NCBI GenBank assembly: GCA_015680685.1
Contig: MNCI01011487.1
Location: forward strand, 206,345-270,344
Source of the DNA: Gnetum montanum
Taxonomy: Eukaryota; Streptophyta; Gnetopsida; Gnetales; Gnetaceae
DNA length: 64,000 bases
Direction: 5' to 3'
The position numbers were made by a program, and so were the translations under genes. Positions 43,425 to 55,555 of this stretch are shown here, in pieces. The number at the start of each line of letters is the position of its first letter. The first letter of the stretch is position 1. The notes under the pieces were generated by a model, which was given only the letters and a program-made list of their open reading frames with translations, was not told where the DNA came from and did not search any database.

Positions 43425-44640
43425 TTGGACATTTATAAGCATAGTGACCCCTTTGTTTACAATTATAGCAACAACTACTTTTCTTTTTTTAAAAGATCTC
43501 TTTTATGTTTGATATATTGGTTGGGGTGAAACATTCTTGGTATTGCTATATACACTCAACTTCTTCTTCTCTGTTTGGGAGGAAAGCTTCTAGGAAAATC
43601 CCTTCGAGGTTTCTTTCTGAATGGATTGCTGGGCTTTTTTTTTTGAAGGTATCTACTCCACCTATTTGTGCTCATACTTTACATGATGGTAAGATTTTAG
43701 TCAAACTTATTTGATAATAAGCTTTTTGAAATTCTTGTCTTACCATGTGTATGACATCTACAAAATACACTAAGGATAGATCAAGATTTACTGGTATAGC
43801 ATTATACAACACTATTTGCCCAAGTTTTTTAGGCAATCACCCTAGACACATGTATGCTATTAATTTTTCTTTGTGTAATTCTAATCAATACACTTCTTAA
43901 ATGTATTCAACACTATATTGATCAAAATCCTTCAAATTCTATAATTCCTCTAAGTATCAACTTATCTTGTAGTCTAAGATTTGCAAAAATATCAACTACA
44001 AATTTTGTAATAAGGGTAATGAATAGACCTTGTAGCACACTTTGCAAAACCTATTCTTGAGCTGCCACATTAGAACTTTTCCACCATTGGCGAATCTTCC
44101 CTACTAGTCTTATCATGCCAATAATGATTATTGTGCATTCATCAACTTCTAGTAGCATTTGAGCAATTTTGGATTGGTCTACCCATAGCTAGACAATATG
44201 CAACACTTCTTTGGATGGTAGGTAGCCAATGTCAATGAATGACATAGTTATTGGTTGCATCTCTTGAAGTGTTTGGAATGGTGGTGGTGGCTCATACAAA
44301 CTTCTTGGGTATGCCATCATAACTTGACCTTAGCAATGATTCTTGGGTCCTTCTTCTAGTGAATCTGAAGAGGAGATTGGTTTCTTCGAAGCCTTTTCTT
44401 TCTTCAATTTTTGTGTCTTTTGCTATAGCATATCTTCGGTATTCATGTGGACTCTCTTTTCTTGATGTCTTGCAATCTATCTATTCTTTGTTGCTGGAGG
44501 AAGCTTTAATTGATTTTCTAAAGTGAATACTTCTTTTAGAAAATTCTTTTTCTTTGTGCCTTTTAACTTCATCTTCACATACATTCATATGAATAATAAC
44601 TTCATCTAACTTACTTTCTATATTATTGATATTTTTGGTA
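43425..44640 (-). pseudogene. coat-like region and CCHC finger, pararetrovirus 2 minus copy
   Basis: The finger CCYNCKQRGHYAYKCP (43428-43480) is intact as C-x2-C-x4-H-x4-C. Upstream, broken frames match the coat-like region of the plus copy (for example the stretch around 43980-44060). The same order is seen at 49770-51040. Confidence 0.7.
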
Positions 44641-46583
44641 CAATATGATGATTAATGCAATAGATAATTCGATTGATGCACCTCTTCCTTCTGATTTTGC
44701 TGGCAATCAATTGAATGTTCTAATAGGTAGCTACAATTAGCTTGAGTATCTAGGATTGGATCATCTAAAACCATTATGAGATATGACCCTTGGAGAGGTG
44801 GTTTTATCCCATGAATGAATTTCCTTCCTTTCACTTCTTTGTACTACATCATAAACAATGTTTCTTTGCAATCAAAATTAGGAGAAGTGGATTAAGGATT
44901 AGTTTTATAAGATGACCCTTCTTTATATTTTTTAGTTGGCAAGATTTGTGGTAATGCTTGTAATTCAATGATAGAAGAATGCCCAAATTAGTGGATCAAA
45001 TATTTACTCCACCGTTTCTTCATTCCTTTTAACATTTGAAACTCTTGATCCTTCAAAAACTTTTGGATTCTTGTAAATCCCTAAACATAACCATCCTTCA
45101 ATGGATCTACCACATGTTGATAGATGTTTGCTTCCTATAGGGAATATTACTCTCCACTTCAACTTATGGTTCATGAATATGATGTTGGTGAGCTGAAATG
45201 TGCCTCTTGCACTTATTGCTACATATACTAATCCTAGAAATAACTTCACACCTTATATTTCAACACCTAATAATAAAGAACAGGGTATATGCTCATCATA
45301 TAGAGATAATTGAAAATTAGATTGTATAGAACATAAAGCATCTACATTCATAATTTTCCAAAACTAACATACTTTTGCCATTTCCTAGACGAGATCTAGA
45401 TTATCATTCATTCCATCTCCAATTACCCAGCTATCTAGCATTGTTATTCAGAATTTAGTACTTATATCATAATCAAACTTGGAACTTAGTAAAATGTTGA
45501 TTTTTGCAAGATGCACATAGTGATACCCTTGTTGCTTCCATCTTGTAACTTCTTCTTCTATAAAGAAGTAAAAAAAGACTAGTTTAATTCCATGACCCTT
45601 AATGTGGAGAATTACTTCTGACTACTTCATTGATGTGGTGAATCTAGTTGAAAACATGTTGAGGAATGAATAGATCACTTCTTTATGAATTTCATGAAAT
45701 TTCATTTTTCCAACCAAGGTGACAAAGTATTTGTAGCTAAGAATATCTTCATGAAAAGGAATAACAGCTTTTTGATCTTTAGATAATTTTTCATCTTCTC
45801 TTTCAAAAGGAAGGTCAATAGCTTTACTTCTCATCATATAGGCACAATGAGTCTCCTAGGAAATTTCAAGATCATCAAGGCCATCATAGAAAACAACTTC
45901 AAAAGCATCCATATCTTCTTTAATACCTTCTTGGTACCACCAATCATCAACCCTTCTAGCATCATCTTCTGCAACTCTTCTTTCCAATTTTTCTTGATCA
46001 TCAACCACAACAAAATATTCAATGTAAACTATAATTTCTTTGGCTTCAATTCTAGGGATCAGCTTTGCATCTTCTTCATCAAAAGGCTTGTTGTCTTTAG
46101 TATATTTAGATAGCTAATCTAACCTTGGGATAGGCATATTCCATTCATTTGACCATTCTTGTATTCTAGAGATATCATATATAGGAAAGAAAAACTTGTC
46201 TATCATTACTTCTTTAATAGTATATTTACCCTTATCTTTATAGCTTTTAATTTTTCCTAGAGCAGTCATAGGTCTAGGATGAACTTGAACAAAGTCATCT
46301 AAATATGGCATTTATGGATTTAATGCATAAGTGTAACCCATTAGATAATAATATCTATCAGTAACTTGCAAACATTCTTCTCCTATTGCTTCAACTATGT
46401 TTTTGAAGAATGGATGCATATTCTAATTTTTTTGTAATATGGAACATTATAGAATCTACATAAAAAAACATTAGCCAAGGATCCTATACCATTTTGGGGG
46501 ACCACATCATGCGATGATGATGGAGCTTGACTACTTTGAACTTTAATAGCAAGATCCAGGGCATCATGAAACTCAAGAAGCAT
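44641..46583 (-). pseudogene. N-terminal region with putative movement protein, pararetrovirus 2 minus copy
   Basis: The frame at 46583-46395 starts MLLEFHDALDLAIKVQSSQA; further pieces are 46311-46114 (DDFVQVHPRPMTALGKIKS), 45837-45622 and 45249-45004 (LCLGIYKNPKVFEGSRVSNV), then 44834-44652. Each has a close partner in the plus copy. The position before the coat region is that of the movement protein in caulimovirids, but I see no clear family signature, so the functional label is an inference from position. Confidence 0.5.
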
Positions 46584-46589
46584 TATGAA

Positions 46590-46900
46590 TTAACATGAAG
46601 CCATTAACATTATTGAAACACATGATCTGAAATCAAAATGAAATAAGCCTAACCAGGAGGTGCAACACACTTGGATTAGTTACTATTAATGAAAGATTAA
46701 CAACACTCATTTACGAATGCCTTGCACCCTGAATTAAACTAGGTCACACAAGATTCCACTCATTTAAGAATGCTTCAATGCTCACTCAAGAGGTTGCAAA
46801 TAGCAAAGTAGATAAAATATGCTTCAATTGTATTGCTTCAACTTTAGATGATTTACAAGGAGTAGATAGGTGCTATGATTGGCTAGTATCTATTTCTAAA
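46590..46900 (-). promoter_or_regulatory. intergenic leader, pararetrovirus 2 minus copy (TATA lost)
   Basis: Aligned with 53960-54267 of the plus copy: shared 'tccttgtaaatcatct', 'ctcttgagtga' and 'cttgtgtgacctagtt' phrases. About 20 bases that include CTATAAATA in the plus copy are missing here, so this copy has no TATA box in that place. Confidence 0.65.
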
Positions 46901-48104
46901 TGGACAATTGTTATTACATACAATCATCACATGACACATGCATAACACCTACAATTATTACATTTATGATAACGACATTGATATTTAAAAGCTTTTAGAA
47001 AAGCTTTTTGGACACTACAGATCTTGGCCCTAGCCTTTTGGTAGTTAGTGTAGCTATAAATAAGCTTGGCCATCTCCTCTAATAAAGTTGATGGTGACAA
47101 CTGAACATCTTGTGAATCCTTCATGATAAGTGGTAGCCTTTTGATATTTCATTCATTCTAATAAAGGATAACTTCTCTATATAGATTGATTCTCTAGAAG
47201 ACATGATAGAGGACATTTCCCATCCATCCCATTCCAATAATTTCTTGAAATAATTACAAGCAAACTAATTTGTAAACAACTGATGCCTTGTGAGGAGAAT
47301 ATTATCAAACACTTCATAAAGTTGCAAATGTGCTAGCATGAGTGGCTTAATTCAAGATCATTTTAGATTATTCATAAGATAATCTATTCTTCTAGCCATA
47401 TTAACAAATAAATTGAGTGTGAGATACAGCTTTGAGATGTTATTTGAGGATTTTTGTGGAAATTATTGGCCATTATCCTTGCACCAGTGCACCCTTTGTT
47501 CTAGAGTATCAAGTGGCCAATTGAGCTAATCTTTTGGTGGTGGTCTAGATGCTCTTCAACTTGATGGCAAAGCTTACAACATAAAACTCTTTAGTTCCCT
47601 TGTTATAGCATCAAGAAGGTTATTTATTTTCCCTAGAATGCATTTAATTGAAAAATCATATTGTGACAAAAGATATTGGCACTAAGCAAACCTTTGTAGT
47701 TTTGGTGAGTAGGTGTTCTTTCTTTTCATCAAGGTGGCTAGGTTGGAGAAATTAGTTTTCAAGATGAATGATTCTTCTATGAGATATAGATGGAACTTCT
47801 CTAATATTTAAACTATTGCTAATATTTCTTTTCTAACTAGCCAATATGCCAATTCGTTCTTGGGAAAAACATTGAAAGCATATGAACATAAATTTTCATC
47901 ATCTTTTGTTGGATCTACTTTATGCAAAACTACTACCCATGCTTCATAGCAAGCATCCATTTTGAGAATGAAGGGATTCTTCAACATGGGTTCCAAAGGA
48001 GATAATGCAGAGCATTCCTTCTTTAACTTTTGAATTTGAGTGGTTGCTTCACTAGTCCACTAAAATGGCATTGAATTCTTTCATGTCTTGATGACATGGT
48101 GTTG
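46901..48104 (-). pseudogene. RNase H and C-terminal domain, pararetrovirus 2 minus copy
   Basis: NPFILKMDACYEAWVVVLHK (47985-47925) is the first RNase H motif with the catalytic aspartate in MDAC; CSYAFNVFPKNELAYWLVRK and EILAIV follow. Further on the minus strand reaches the C-terminal domain ending KDSQDVQLSPSTLLEEMAKL and KARAKICSVQKAFLKAF (47124-46990). The C-terminal domain also occurs in the plus copy at 53280-53890. Its role is unknown to me. Confidence 0.7.
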
Positions 48105-48121
48105 TTTATGTAGATTCTGTA

Positions 48122-49770
48122 ATGCCCCCTATTACAAAAATATTAGAACATTCATCCATTCTTCTAAACATAGTTGAAGAAATGGTGGAAGAATGTCTAC
48201 GAGTTATTGATAGATATTATTATCTAATGGGTTACACTTATGCGTCAAATCCTTGTCTATCAAATTTAGATGAGTTTGTTCAAGTTTGTTCTAGACCTAT
48301 GACTGCTTTGGGAAAAACTAAAAGGTGTAAAGATAAGGGTAAAAGTATTGTTGAAGAAGTGAGTGAAGATGAGTTCTCCTTTCCCATATATGATATCTTT
48401 GGAATACAAGCATGGTCAAATGAATGTGATATGTCTATCCCAAGGATAGATTAGCTATCTGAATATATTGAAGAAAATGAGCCTTTTGATGATGAAGATG
48501 CAAAGCTGATCCCTAGAATTGAAGCCAAAGAAATTACAGTTTACACTCAATATTCTATTGTGATTAATGATTAAGAAACATTGGAAGGAAGAGTTACAGA
48601 AGATGATGCTAGAAGGGCTGATGATTGGTGGTACCAAAAAGGTCTTAGAGAAGATATGGATGCTTTTAATGGTGTTTTTGATGATGGCCTTGATGATCTC
48701 AAAATCGACTAGGAGACTCATCATGCTTATATGATGAAAGGTAAAGTTGTTGACCTTCCTTCTAAAAGAGAAGATGTAGAATTATCTCAAGATCAAAAGT
48801 TGTTATTCCTTTTCATGTAGCTATGCTTAGCCACAAATCTTTTGTCACCTTAGATGGAAAAAATGAATTTCCTCAAATTCCTAAGGAAGTGATCTATTCA
48901 TTCTCCAAGATGTTTTCATCTAGATAAAACACCTTAGTTAACTAGTTAGAAGTAGCAAGGGTATCACTATGTGCATCTCAGGAAATCAACATTTTAGTAA
49001 GTCCTAAGTTTAATTATGATATAGGTGCTAAATTTTTGGTACCATTGCTAGATAGATAGGTAATTGGGGATGGAATGAATGATATTCTACATCTCATCTA
49101 GGAAATGGCGAAAGTATGTTGATTTTAGGGAATTTTGAATGCAAATGCTCTATGTTCTACACAAGAAAATTTTCAATTATCTCTATATGATGAGCATATT
49201 ACACTACTTTATTATTATGTGTTGAAATAGATGGTGTGAAGTTATTGCTAAGATCAGTATATGTAGCAATAGGTGTGAGAGACACATTTTAGCTCACCAA
49301 CACCATATCTATGAATCATAAGCAAGCATCTATTAGCATGTGGCATATCCATAGAAGAGGATGGTTATGTTTAGGGATTTTCAATCATCCAAAAGTTTTT
49401 GATGGATCAAGAGTTTCTAACATCAAAAAGAATGAAGAAATAATGGAGTAAATATGTGATCAAAAACTTCAGGCATTCTTTCATCATTTGATTACAAGCA
49501 TTACTACCAATCCTACCAATTCCCAAATATGAAGAAAGGTCATCCTATAAAAGTTAGCCTTAAGACACTTTTCCTAATTTTGATTGCAAAGAAACATTGT
49601 TTATGATGTAATACAAAGACGTGAAAGGAAGGAAATTCATCCATGAGGGAAAATGACCTCCTCAAGGGTCATATCACACAATGGTTTTAGATGATCTAGC
49701 CCTAGATACTTGAGCTAATTATAGCTACCTATTAGAACATTCAATTGATTCCTAGCAAAATAAGAAGAAA
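48122..49770 (+). pseudogene. N-terminal region with putative movement protein, pararetrovirus 2 plus copy
   Basis: The longest frame (48122-48454) contains MVEECLRVIDRYYYLMGYTY and EFVQVCSRPMTALGKTKR. It continues in broken frames (LIPRIEAKEITVYTQYS; KLLLRSVYVAIGVRDTF; WLCLGIFNHPKVFDGSRVS, about 49360-49420). The order and text match 44641-46583. A movement role is inferred only from position. Confidence 0.5.
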
Positions 49771-51040
49771 GAGGTGCATCAACTGAATTACATATTGCAT
49801 TGGTCATCCTATTGTAGAAGAAATCTAAAAAATATACAAAGTAAGCTAGATGAAGTTATTAGTCATATGAATGTATATGAAGATGAAGTTAAGAAGCACA
49901 AAGAGAAAGAATTTTCTAAAAGAAGTATTCACTTTAGAAAGTCAATTGAAGCTTCCTCTGGTAACAAAGAATAGATAGATTGCACAAGATTAAAAAAATA
50001 GAGGTCAAATAAATACTAGAGACCTAATACAAGAGAAGATAGAAAAATTCAAGAAAGAAAATAATTTCAAGAAACCAATCTCCTCTTCAGATTCATCAAA
50101 AGAAGGACCCAAGAATTGTTACCAAGGTCAAGTTATGATGGCATACCTAAGAAGGTTGTATGAGCCACCACCATCATTTCAAGCACTTCAAGAGATGCAA
50201 GCAATCAATATGTCATTCATTGACATTGACTACCTACCATTCAAAGAGCTTTTACATACCATCTAACTATGGGTAGACCAACTTAGAAATGCTCAAATGC
50301 TACTAGGATTTGATGGATGCACATCAATCATTACTAGCCTAATAAGAGGAGTAGGAAAAATTTGCCATTAGTGGAAATGTTTTGATGCAGAGGCTCAAGA
50401 ACAAGTTCTACAAAATGGGCTACAAAGTTTGTTTGTTAACCTTATTATACAATTTACAATAGATCTTTATGAAAATGTTAGATTGCAAGATAATTTCATA
50501 CTTAGTTAGAGGAAATTGCATAATCTGAAGGATTTTGAACAATATAATCCTGAATACAATAAAGAAGTGTATCAATTAGCATTACATAGAGATAGATTGA
50601 TAACATACATGTATCTAGGGTCATTGCCTAACACAATGTGGAAAATGGTATTGTATAATGCTTTAGTGGAAAATATCGATGTATTATTAGCATATTTTGT
50701 AGATGTCATACACATGGTAAGATAAGAATTATAAAGAATTGATTATCAAATAAGTTTGATAAAAATATTACCATGAGCTGAATTATGTGAACAAATAGAT
50801 GGAGTAGATACCTTTGGAAGAAAGCCTAGCAAGCCATTCAGAAAGAAACCTTTAAATGGATTTTCTAAAAGCTTTTCACCTAGATAGAGAAGAAGAATTC
50901 AAGTGTATATAGCAAAACCAAGAAGGCTTCACCCCAAACAATATATCAAATGTAGAAGATAGTCTACAAAAGAGAAAAGTGTTTGTTGTTATAATTGTAA
51001 ACAAAGGGGTCACTATGCTTATGAATGTCCAAAGAAGAAA
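49771..51040 (+). pseudogene. coat-like region and CCHC finger, pararetrovirus 2 plus copy
   Basis: A lysine- and glutamate-rich, coiled-coil-like start (LDEVISHMNVYEDEVKKHKE, about 49838-49900) leads to a capsid-like region (QLRNAQMLLGFDGCTSIITS, 50278-50337; QYNPEYNKEVYQLALHRDRL, 50537-50596). The finger CCYNCKQRGHYAYECPKK (50982-51037) is complete C-x2-C-x4-H-x4-C. It would package the viral genome. Stops separate the parts. Confidence 0.72.
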
Positions 51041-51699
51041 GTGCTAGAGAAGGTAAAAGCCTTTTCTGATAAATATATTGATGAATGGGAGCCAATTGAG
51101 TTCAAAGAACAATTAGAAACTCATTTGGCTAATAATGAAAAAGTTTATAAACTCAAATTTGAAGATGATTCAGAAGAAGAATAGATGGATTCTAAATCTA
51201 ATGTACAAGAAAAAATTTCTCCCTTGTTTCATATGATGTAAGGAGGTAGAGGTTGGATAGAGGATGAGGAAGAAGCCGATTGGACACCCAAAGATTTAGC
51301 AAAAGTAGAACGATTTCTATATTAAGATCTAGAAGATTTAGATCAAAGTACTGAAGAAGAAAAATTTACTTTAGCATCGTTTGCAACCAATTTTATTAAT
51401 CCATTTTTTGTTTTGTGGGATAAACCTAGTTCTAGTAGTAAATTTTCTAATATTAAACCATCTATCAATTCTCATACTTGTTGAAAGCATTTACCGCTAA
51501 TGTTAGAAGAGGAGTCATCTCAACATGAGGACGATGAAGACAAAGTCGAAGTAGTCCCATCCAAGGTTCTAGCCATGTTTCTCATAACACTATATGAGAA
51601 ATGATTTTCAATGAAAAAATAAAAAAAGAAGGATGGCATCAAAAGGACTTTGCCAAAAATAGTTGTTCATTAGATTAAGAAGACAATCTCCATTATCTA

Positions 51700-52960
51700 C
51701 ATAATCATCATCCCACTCAAGATAGCAATAGATAGAAAACTTAAATGAAGAAAATCTAATTCTTTCATAGATACTAGTGCTACTTTAAATTTTTCTCATC
51801 AAAGAGTGGTGGAATTATGAATAGAATGTAATCAGCCCTTCAAAATTGAGACCATGAATGGAGTAAGGAATCTCACCAAATTTGCTCTAAATGTTCTTAT
51901 CCACATTAATGAAGTTTTGATAGGAAAGGCCAATTTTGTTCATATAAATGATAGCAAGTATGATGTTGGCTTAGGAGCTACTTGCATGGAGACAGTTTCT
52001 CCCTACACTATTAGAAGAGAGCTATTAGTTCTTTCTATAGGTGATAGAAAATTCATTGTTTCATGCATCTTGCTAGAAATTCACAAAACCTAGTTTGAAC
52101 AGTCAAGGTATACTACTTCTAATCCAAGCTTGGAAGAAATTTTGAATAAGACAACAATGGAAGAATTATAGAGATCTAAATATCAAAAACTTGAGAAAAT
52201 GTTGATGTTTCAAGGAAAAATTAGTGAAGAACAAGTTGAAGACATAACTTCAAAGCTCCAGAGTTGCTATTATGAGCATACACTATAGTTTTGGTCACAA
52301 GACAATCTAATAGCTTACATCCCAACTCTCCATGCTATACTAGAATAAAGAAAAGTCATTGTAATAACCAAAAGGGATGAAGCTGAAGTCATAAAGAAAG
52401 TGGTAGAATTTGAAAAGAAAGGAGTAAGGCTATCAAATTCAAGATATTCTTGTGCTTGATTTATTATTAGAAACCATGCAGAGATCAAGAGGGGAAAAGA
52501 CATGATGGTAATAAATTGCATCCCACTAAATGTTGTAATGGTTAACATCAAATGGATGTTACCAAATAAAGAGGAACTGATTCAGCGAGTAGAAATAAAA
52601 AATGTATTTTCTAAGTTTGATTGCAAATCAAGATATAATCAAATCAAAATAGCAAAAGAAGATATTTATGAGACAATTTTTAGCACGCCAACTGGTCTTT
52701 ATGAATGGCTTATTATGCCATTTGATTTGAAAAATGCCCTTGTTTAGTTCCACTGTCACATGGATAGTATTTTTGATAAGCATAAGGATTTTATAGCAAA
52801 TTATATTGATGACTTCTTAATTTATTCAAGAGCATTATGGTCATCTACAAAGATTTCCTACCTTATGAAAAGAACATGGTAGTGGATTGTTTAGAGATCT
52901 CAAGAAATTTTAGGTGTGTAAAAATGAAATCGAATTTCTTGGTGTAACAATTAAAGATTA
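51700..52960 (+). pseudogene. protease and reverse transcriptase, pararetrovirus 2 plus copy
   Basis: Protease: SNSFIDTSATLNFSHQRVVE (51760-51815), catalytic box D-T-S-A. A long open stretch follows (51854-52093). Reverse transcriptase: FSKFDCKSRYNQIKIA (52608-52655), TGLYEWLIMPFDLKNA and the intact catalytic YIDDFLIYS (52805-52831). The text breaks up after about 52930, where the RNase H region should start. The catalytic aspartates survive here, unlike in the minus copy. Confidence 0.82.
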
Positions 52961-53099
52961 AAAAATTCATATGAAGCCACATGTCTTGGAGAAGATTATT
53001 TTTTTGTTTTCAAATCAACTACAATCCAAGGAGCAATGTTTAAGGCTTTTTGGATATTTGAATTATGCTTCAAAATACATTTCTTAGCTTTTAGAAAAA

Positions 53100-53890
53100 G
53101 CAACTGCCATTAGGGGATGTAAGAATTCAATGCCATTTTATTAGATAGTGAAGTGATCATTCAAGTTTTCTTGGTGGCAATTTGTTTTTTCATAGTATGA
53201 GTTTTTAATTCAACACATTCTAGGTGGAATCATTAGCCTACCTAATGCTCTAACAAGGGAACTAAAGAGTTGTATGTTATAAGCTTCACCATCAATTTCG
53301 AGAGCATTCAAACATCCACCAGAAGATTGGCTCAATTGGCCACTTGATACTCTAGAACAAAGGGTGCACTAGTGCAAGGACATTGGACAATACTTTCCAC
53401 AAGAGTCCTAAAATAGCATCTCAAAGCTACATTCCAATCTTAATTATTTTGTCAATATGGCTACAAGGATAGATTATCTTGTGAACAATCTAAAATGGTC
53501 CCAAATTGAGCCACACATGCTAGCACATTTGCAACATTACGAAGTGTTGGATAATATTCTCCTCACAAGGCACTAGCTATTGGCAAATCAGTTTGCCTAC
53601 AATTATTTCAATACATTATTGGAATGGGACAAGTGAGAAATGTCACTTTGTTATGTCTTCTAGAGAATCAATCTTTATGAAGAAGCTATTCTTTATCAAA
53701 TTGAATGAAAGATTGAAAGGCCAGCACTTGTCACTGGGGATTTCCAAGATGTTTAGTTGTCATCATCAACTTTATTGGAGGAGATGACCAAGCTTATCTA
53801 TAGCTACATTGACTACCAAAAGGCTAGGGCTAAGATTTGTAGTGTCCAAAAGGATATATTAAAATCTTTATAAATATCAATATCAGTTTC
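53100..53890 (+). pseudogene. C-terminal domain, pararetrovirus 2 plus copy
   Basis: After a deletion of most of RNase H the reading resumes with ISLPNALTRELKS (53234-53273), the end of RNase H, then PPEDWLNWPLDTLEQRVH, KLHSNLNYFVNMATRIDYLV, LANQFAYNYFNTLLEWDK and SSSTLLEEMTKLIYSYIDYQ. It pairs with 46920-47600 of the minus copy. Conserved length in two copies suggests a real viral domain. I do not recognise it. Confidence 0.6.
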
Positions 53891-54267
53891 ATAAATGTAA
53901 TAATTTTAGGTGTCATGTGATGATTGTATGTAATAATAGTTGTTCATTTAGAAACAACTAGTAGCTAGTCATAGTGTCTGCAAATTGCTATAAATAGCAT
54001 CTATTTGCTCCTTGTAAATCATCTGAAGTTGAGGCAATATAATTGAAGCAAAGTTTGTCTACTTTTTTTTTTTTTTTTTTGCAATCTCTTGAGTGACCAT
54101 TGAAGCATTCTTAAGTGAATGTAGTCTTGTGTGACCTAGTTCTATTCAAGGAGCAAGGCATTTGAAAACAAGTGTTGTTAATTTTGCATTAACTGCAACT
54201 GATCCAATTACGTTGCACCTCTTGATCAGGCTCATGTTGTTTTGATTTTGGATCATGTGTTTCAAGA
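53891..54267 (+). promoter_or_regulatory. intergenic leader with TATA box, pararetrovirus 2 plus copy
   Basis: CTATAAATAGC at 53988-53998 lies between the last viral reading and the N-terminal gene start at 54268, where a caulimovirid pregenomic promoter is expected. A T18 run (54063-54080) replaces a short 'ctttgctattt' in the minus copy, an expansion in this copy. Confidence 0.65.
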
Positions 54268-54426
54268 ATGTTCAAGGATCCACATAAATCCATGACTCCT
54301 TGTGAGTTTCATGATGTGCTAGATCTCGTTGTTAAAATTCAAAGTAGTCAACCTTCATCATCATTCTGTGATGCAGTTCCCCAAAATGGTATCAAAGCCT
54401 TGTCTAGTGCTATTTATGTAGATTCT

Positions 54427-54712
54427 CCTAAGTGTTTCATTTCAAATTCACTCTTAATGCTTGATTTAAAATCTTTTATCAAATTATTATTTGTGGCTAT
54501 GAATACAAGATCATCCAAATAAATTGGGATAATAATGAAGCCCTTGTTATTATGCTTGTAGTATAATGTGGATTCAAACATGTAGGATGAGTATTCCTTC
54601 TTTAACAAGTAGTCATTGATACTATGAAACCAAGCTCTAGGAGATTCTTTTAGCTCATATAAGCCTTTGCTGAATTTGCAAATGTATTCTTTCATTTCAT
54701 TTATGAATTTAA
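54427..54712 (-). pseudogene. Ty1/copia reverse-transcriptase fragment
   Basis: The minus strand reads EYICKFSKGLYELKESPRAW (54684-54625), IIIPIYLDDLVFIATNN with the catalytic box YLDD (normally YVDD), then FKSSIKSEFEMKHLG. These are copia RT motifs. Only about 95 residues remain: the left side joins pararetrovirus 2 in mid-domain and the right side is cut by the gypsy LTR at 54713. No other copia part is in the window. Confidence 0.88.
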
Positions 54713-55555
54713 TGAGGACATCAGCAAGCCCATGTGTCATCCTCAATATAATTATTTTGTATGTTTCTTGTTGTTTATGAATGTTACATGTTTATTTATG
54801 GTATCTCTATGTTTTTGAGTGTTTTTGCATTTTTAGAGATGTTTTAGGGATATTTTGTTAAGTTTAGAAGGGCTTGGAGTCAATGGTAGCTTTTTTGAAG
54901 ATGTCTTGAGATTCCTAACCTCAAAAATGAACATCCTTATTTTTGGCCTTGCCAAAATAAACATATCCTCCTAATACAAGACATCTTTCCTAGAGTATAG
55001 CCATGTATCATACAAGCTAGACATCTCTTATACAATCCTACAACTTTAGGAAGGCATCTATACCACCTATAAGATGTCTTCTTTGGAGCCAAGACATCTA
55101 TACCTCCTACAAGATGCCTTCTCTATGAAGTGATTACTGTTGGGTCAAACATCTTCTTTTTCTCAAAGATGTCTTATCCAACCATGGGATGTTATTGTAT
55201 GGATTTCAATATACTCAAAATTTTAATTTTGAAAATCAAGGTAGGACAAGGCCATGAGGAAAAAGTATAAATGGAATTCTTAGACATCCATTTTGGCAAG
55301 AGAAAGAGAAGTAAGGAGAGACTAATGTTAAGATTCATTTAAGTATCCATTTTTGTAAGGCTCCATAACCATTTTGCATGTGAGTGTGTTTATTAGATCT
55401 TGAGCACTTGTCTATTCTAGTCATTTGCTTCTACCAGATTCTATTTCTCTTTCATTTTCTAGCAAGAAGAAATGGTTGTTCTTTCTTATCCCCAAATGTG
55501 TATACAAGTTTAAATGGTTTAGTGATAATTTTAGGTTATTAAAGTTGAATCCTCA
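54713..55555 (+). repeat. 5' LTR of plus-strand gypsy
   Basis: Matches the inverse complement of 58646-59540 over most of its length (for example 'aaagatgtcttatccaaccatggg' near 55176). It starts near TGAGGACATC and ends AATCCTCA. It contains several AGACATCT/AGATGTCT words. The left end is approximate. Confidence 0.8.

Larger units (their letters stand above)
41515..48104 (-). mobile_element. endogenous caulimovirid-like pararetrovirus 2, minus copy (near unit length, permuted)
   Basis: Read on the minus strand from 48104: RNase H, C-terminal domain, intergenic leader, N-terminal/movement-like region, coat-like region, CCHC finger, protease, reverse transcriptase, cut at 41515. This is the circular viral map opened between reverse transcriptase and RNase H. 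Compared with the plus copy (48105-54426) it keeps an RNase H core that the plus copy lacks, but has lost the TATAAATA of the leader. Nearly all frames have stops. The two copies meet head to head at about 48105. Confidence 0.82.
48105..54426 (+). mobile_element. endogenous caulimovirid-like pararetrovirus 2, plus copy (unit length, permuted)
   Basis: Runs once around the viral map: N-terminal/movement-like region, coat-like region, CCHC finger, protease, reverse transcriptase, C-terminal domain, intergenic leader with TATA, and back to the N-terminal gene. The first 14 bases (TTTATGTAGATTCT, 48105-48118) recur at the end (54413-54426) at the same viral position, giving a unit of about 6.3 kb. 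Most of RNase H is deleted. The right end joins a copia fragment. All genes carry stops. Confidence 0.85.
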
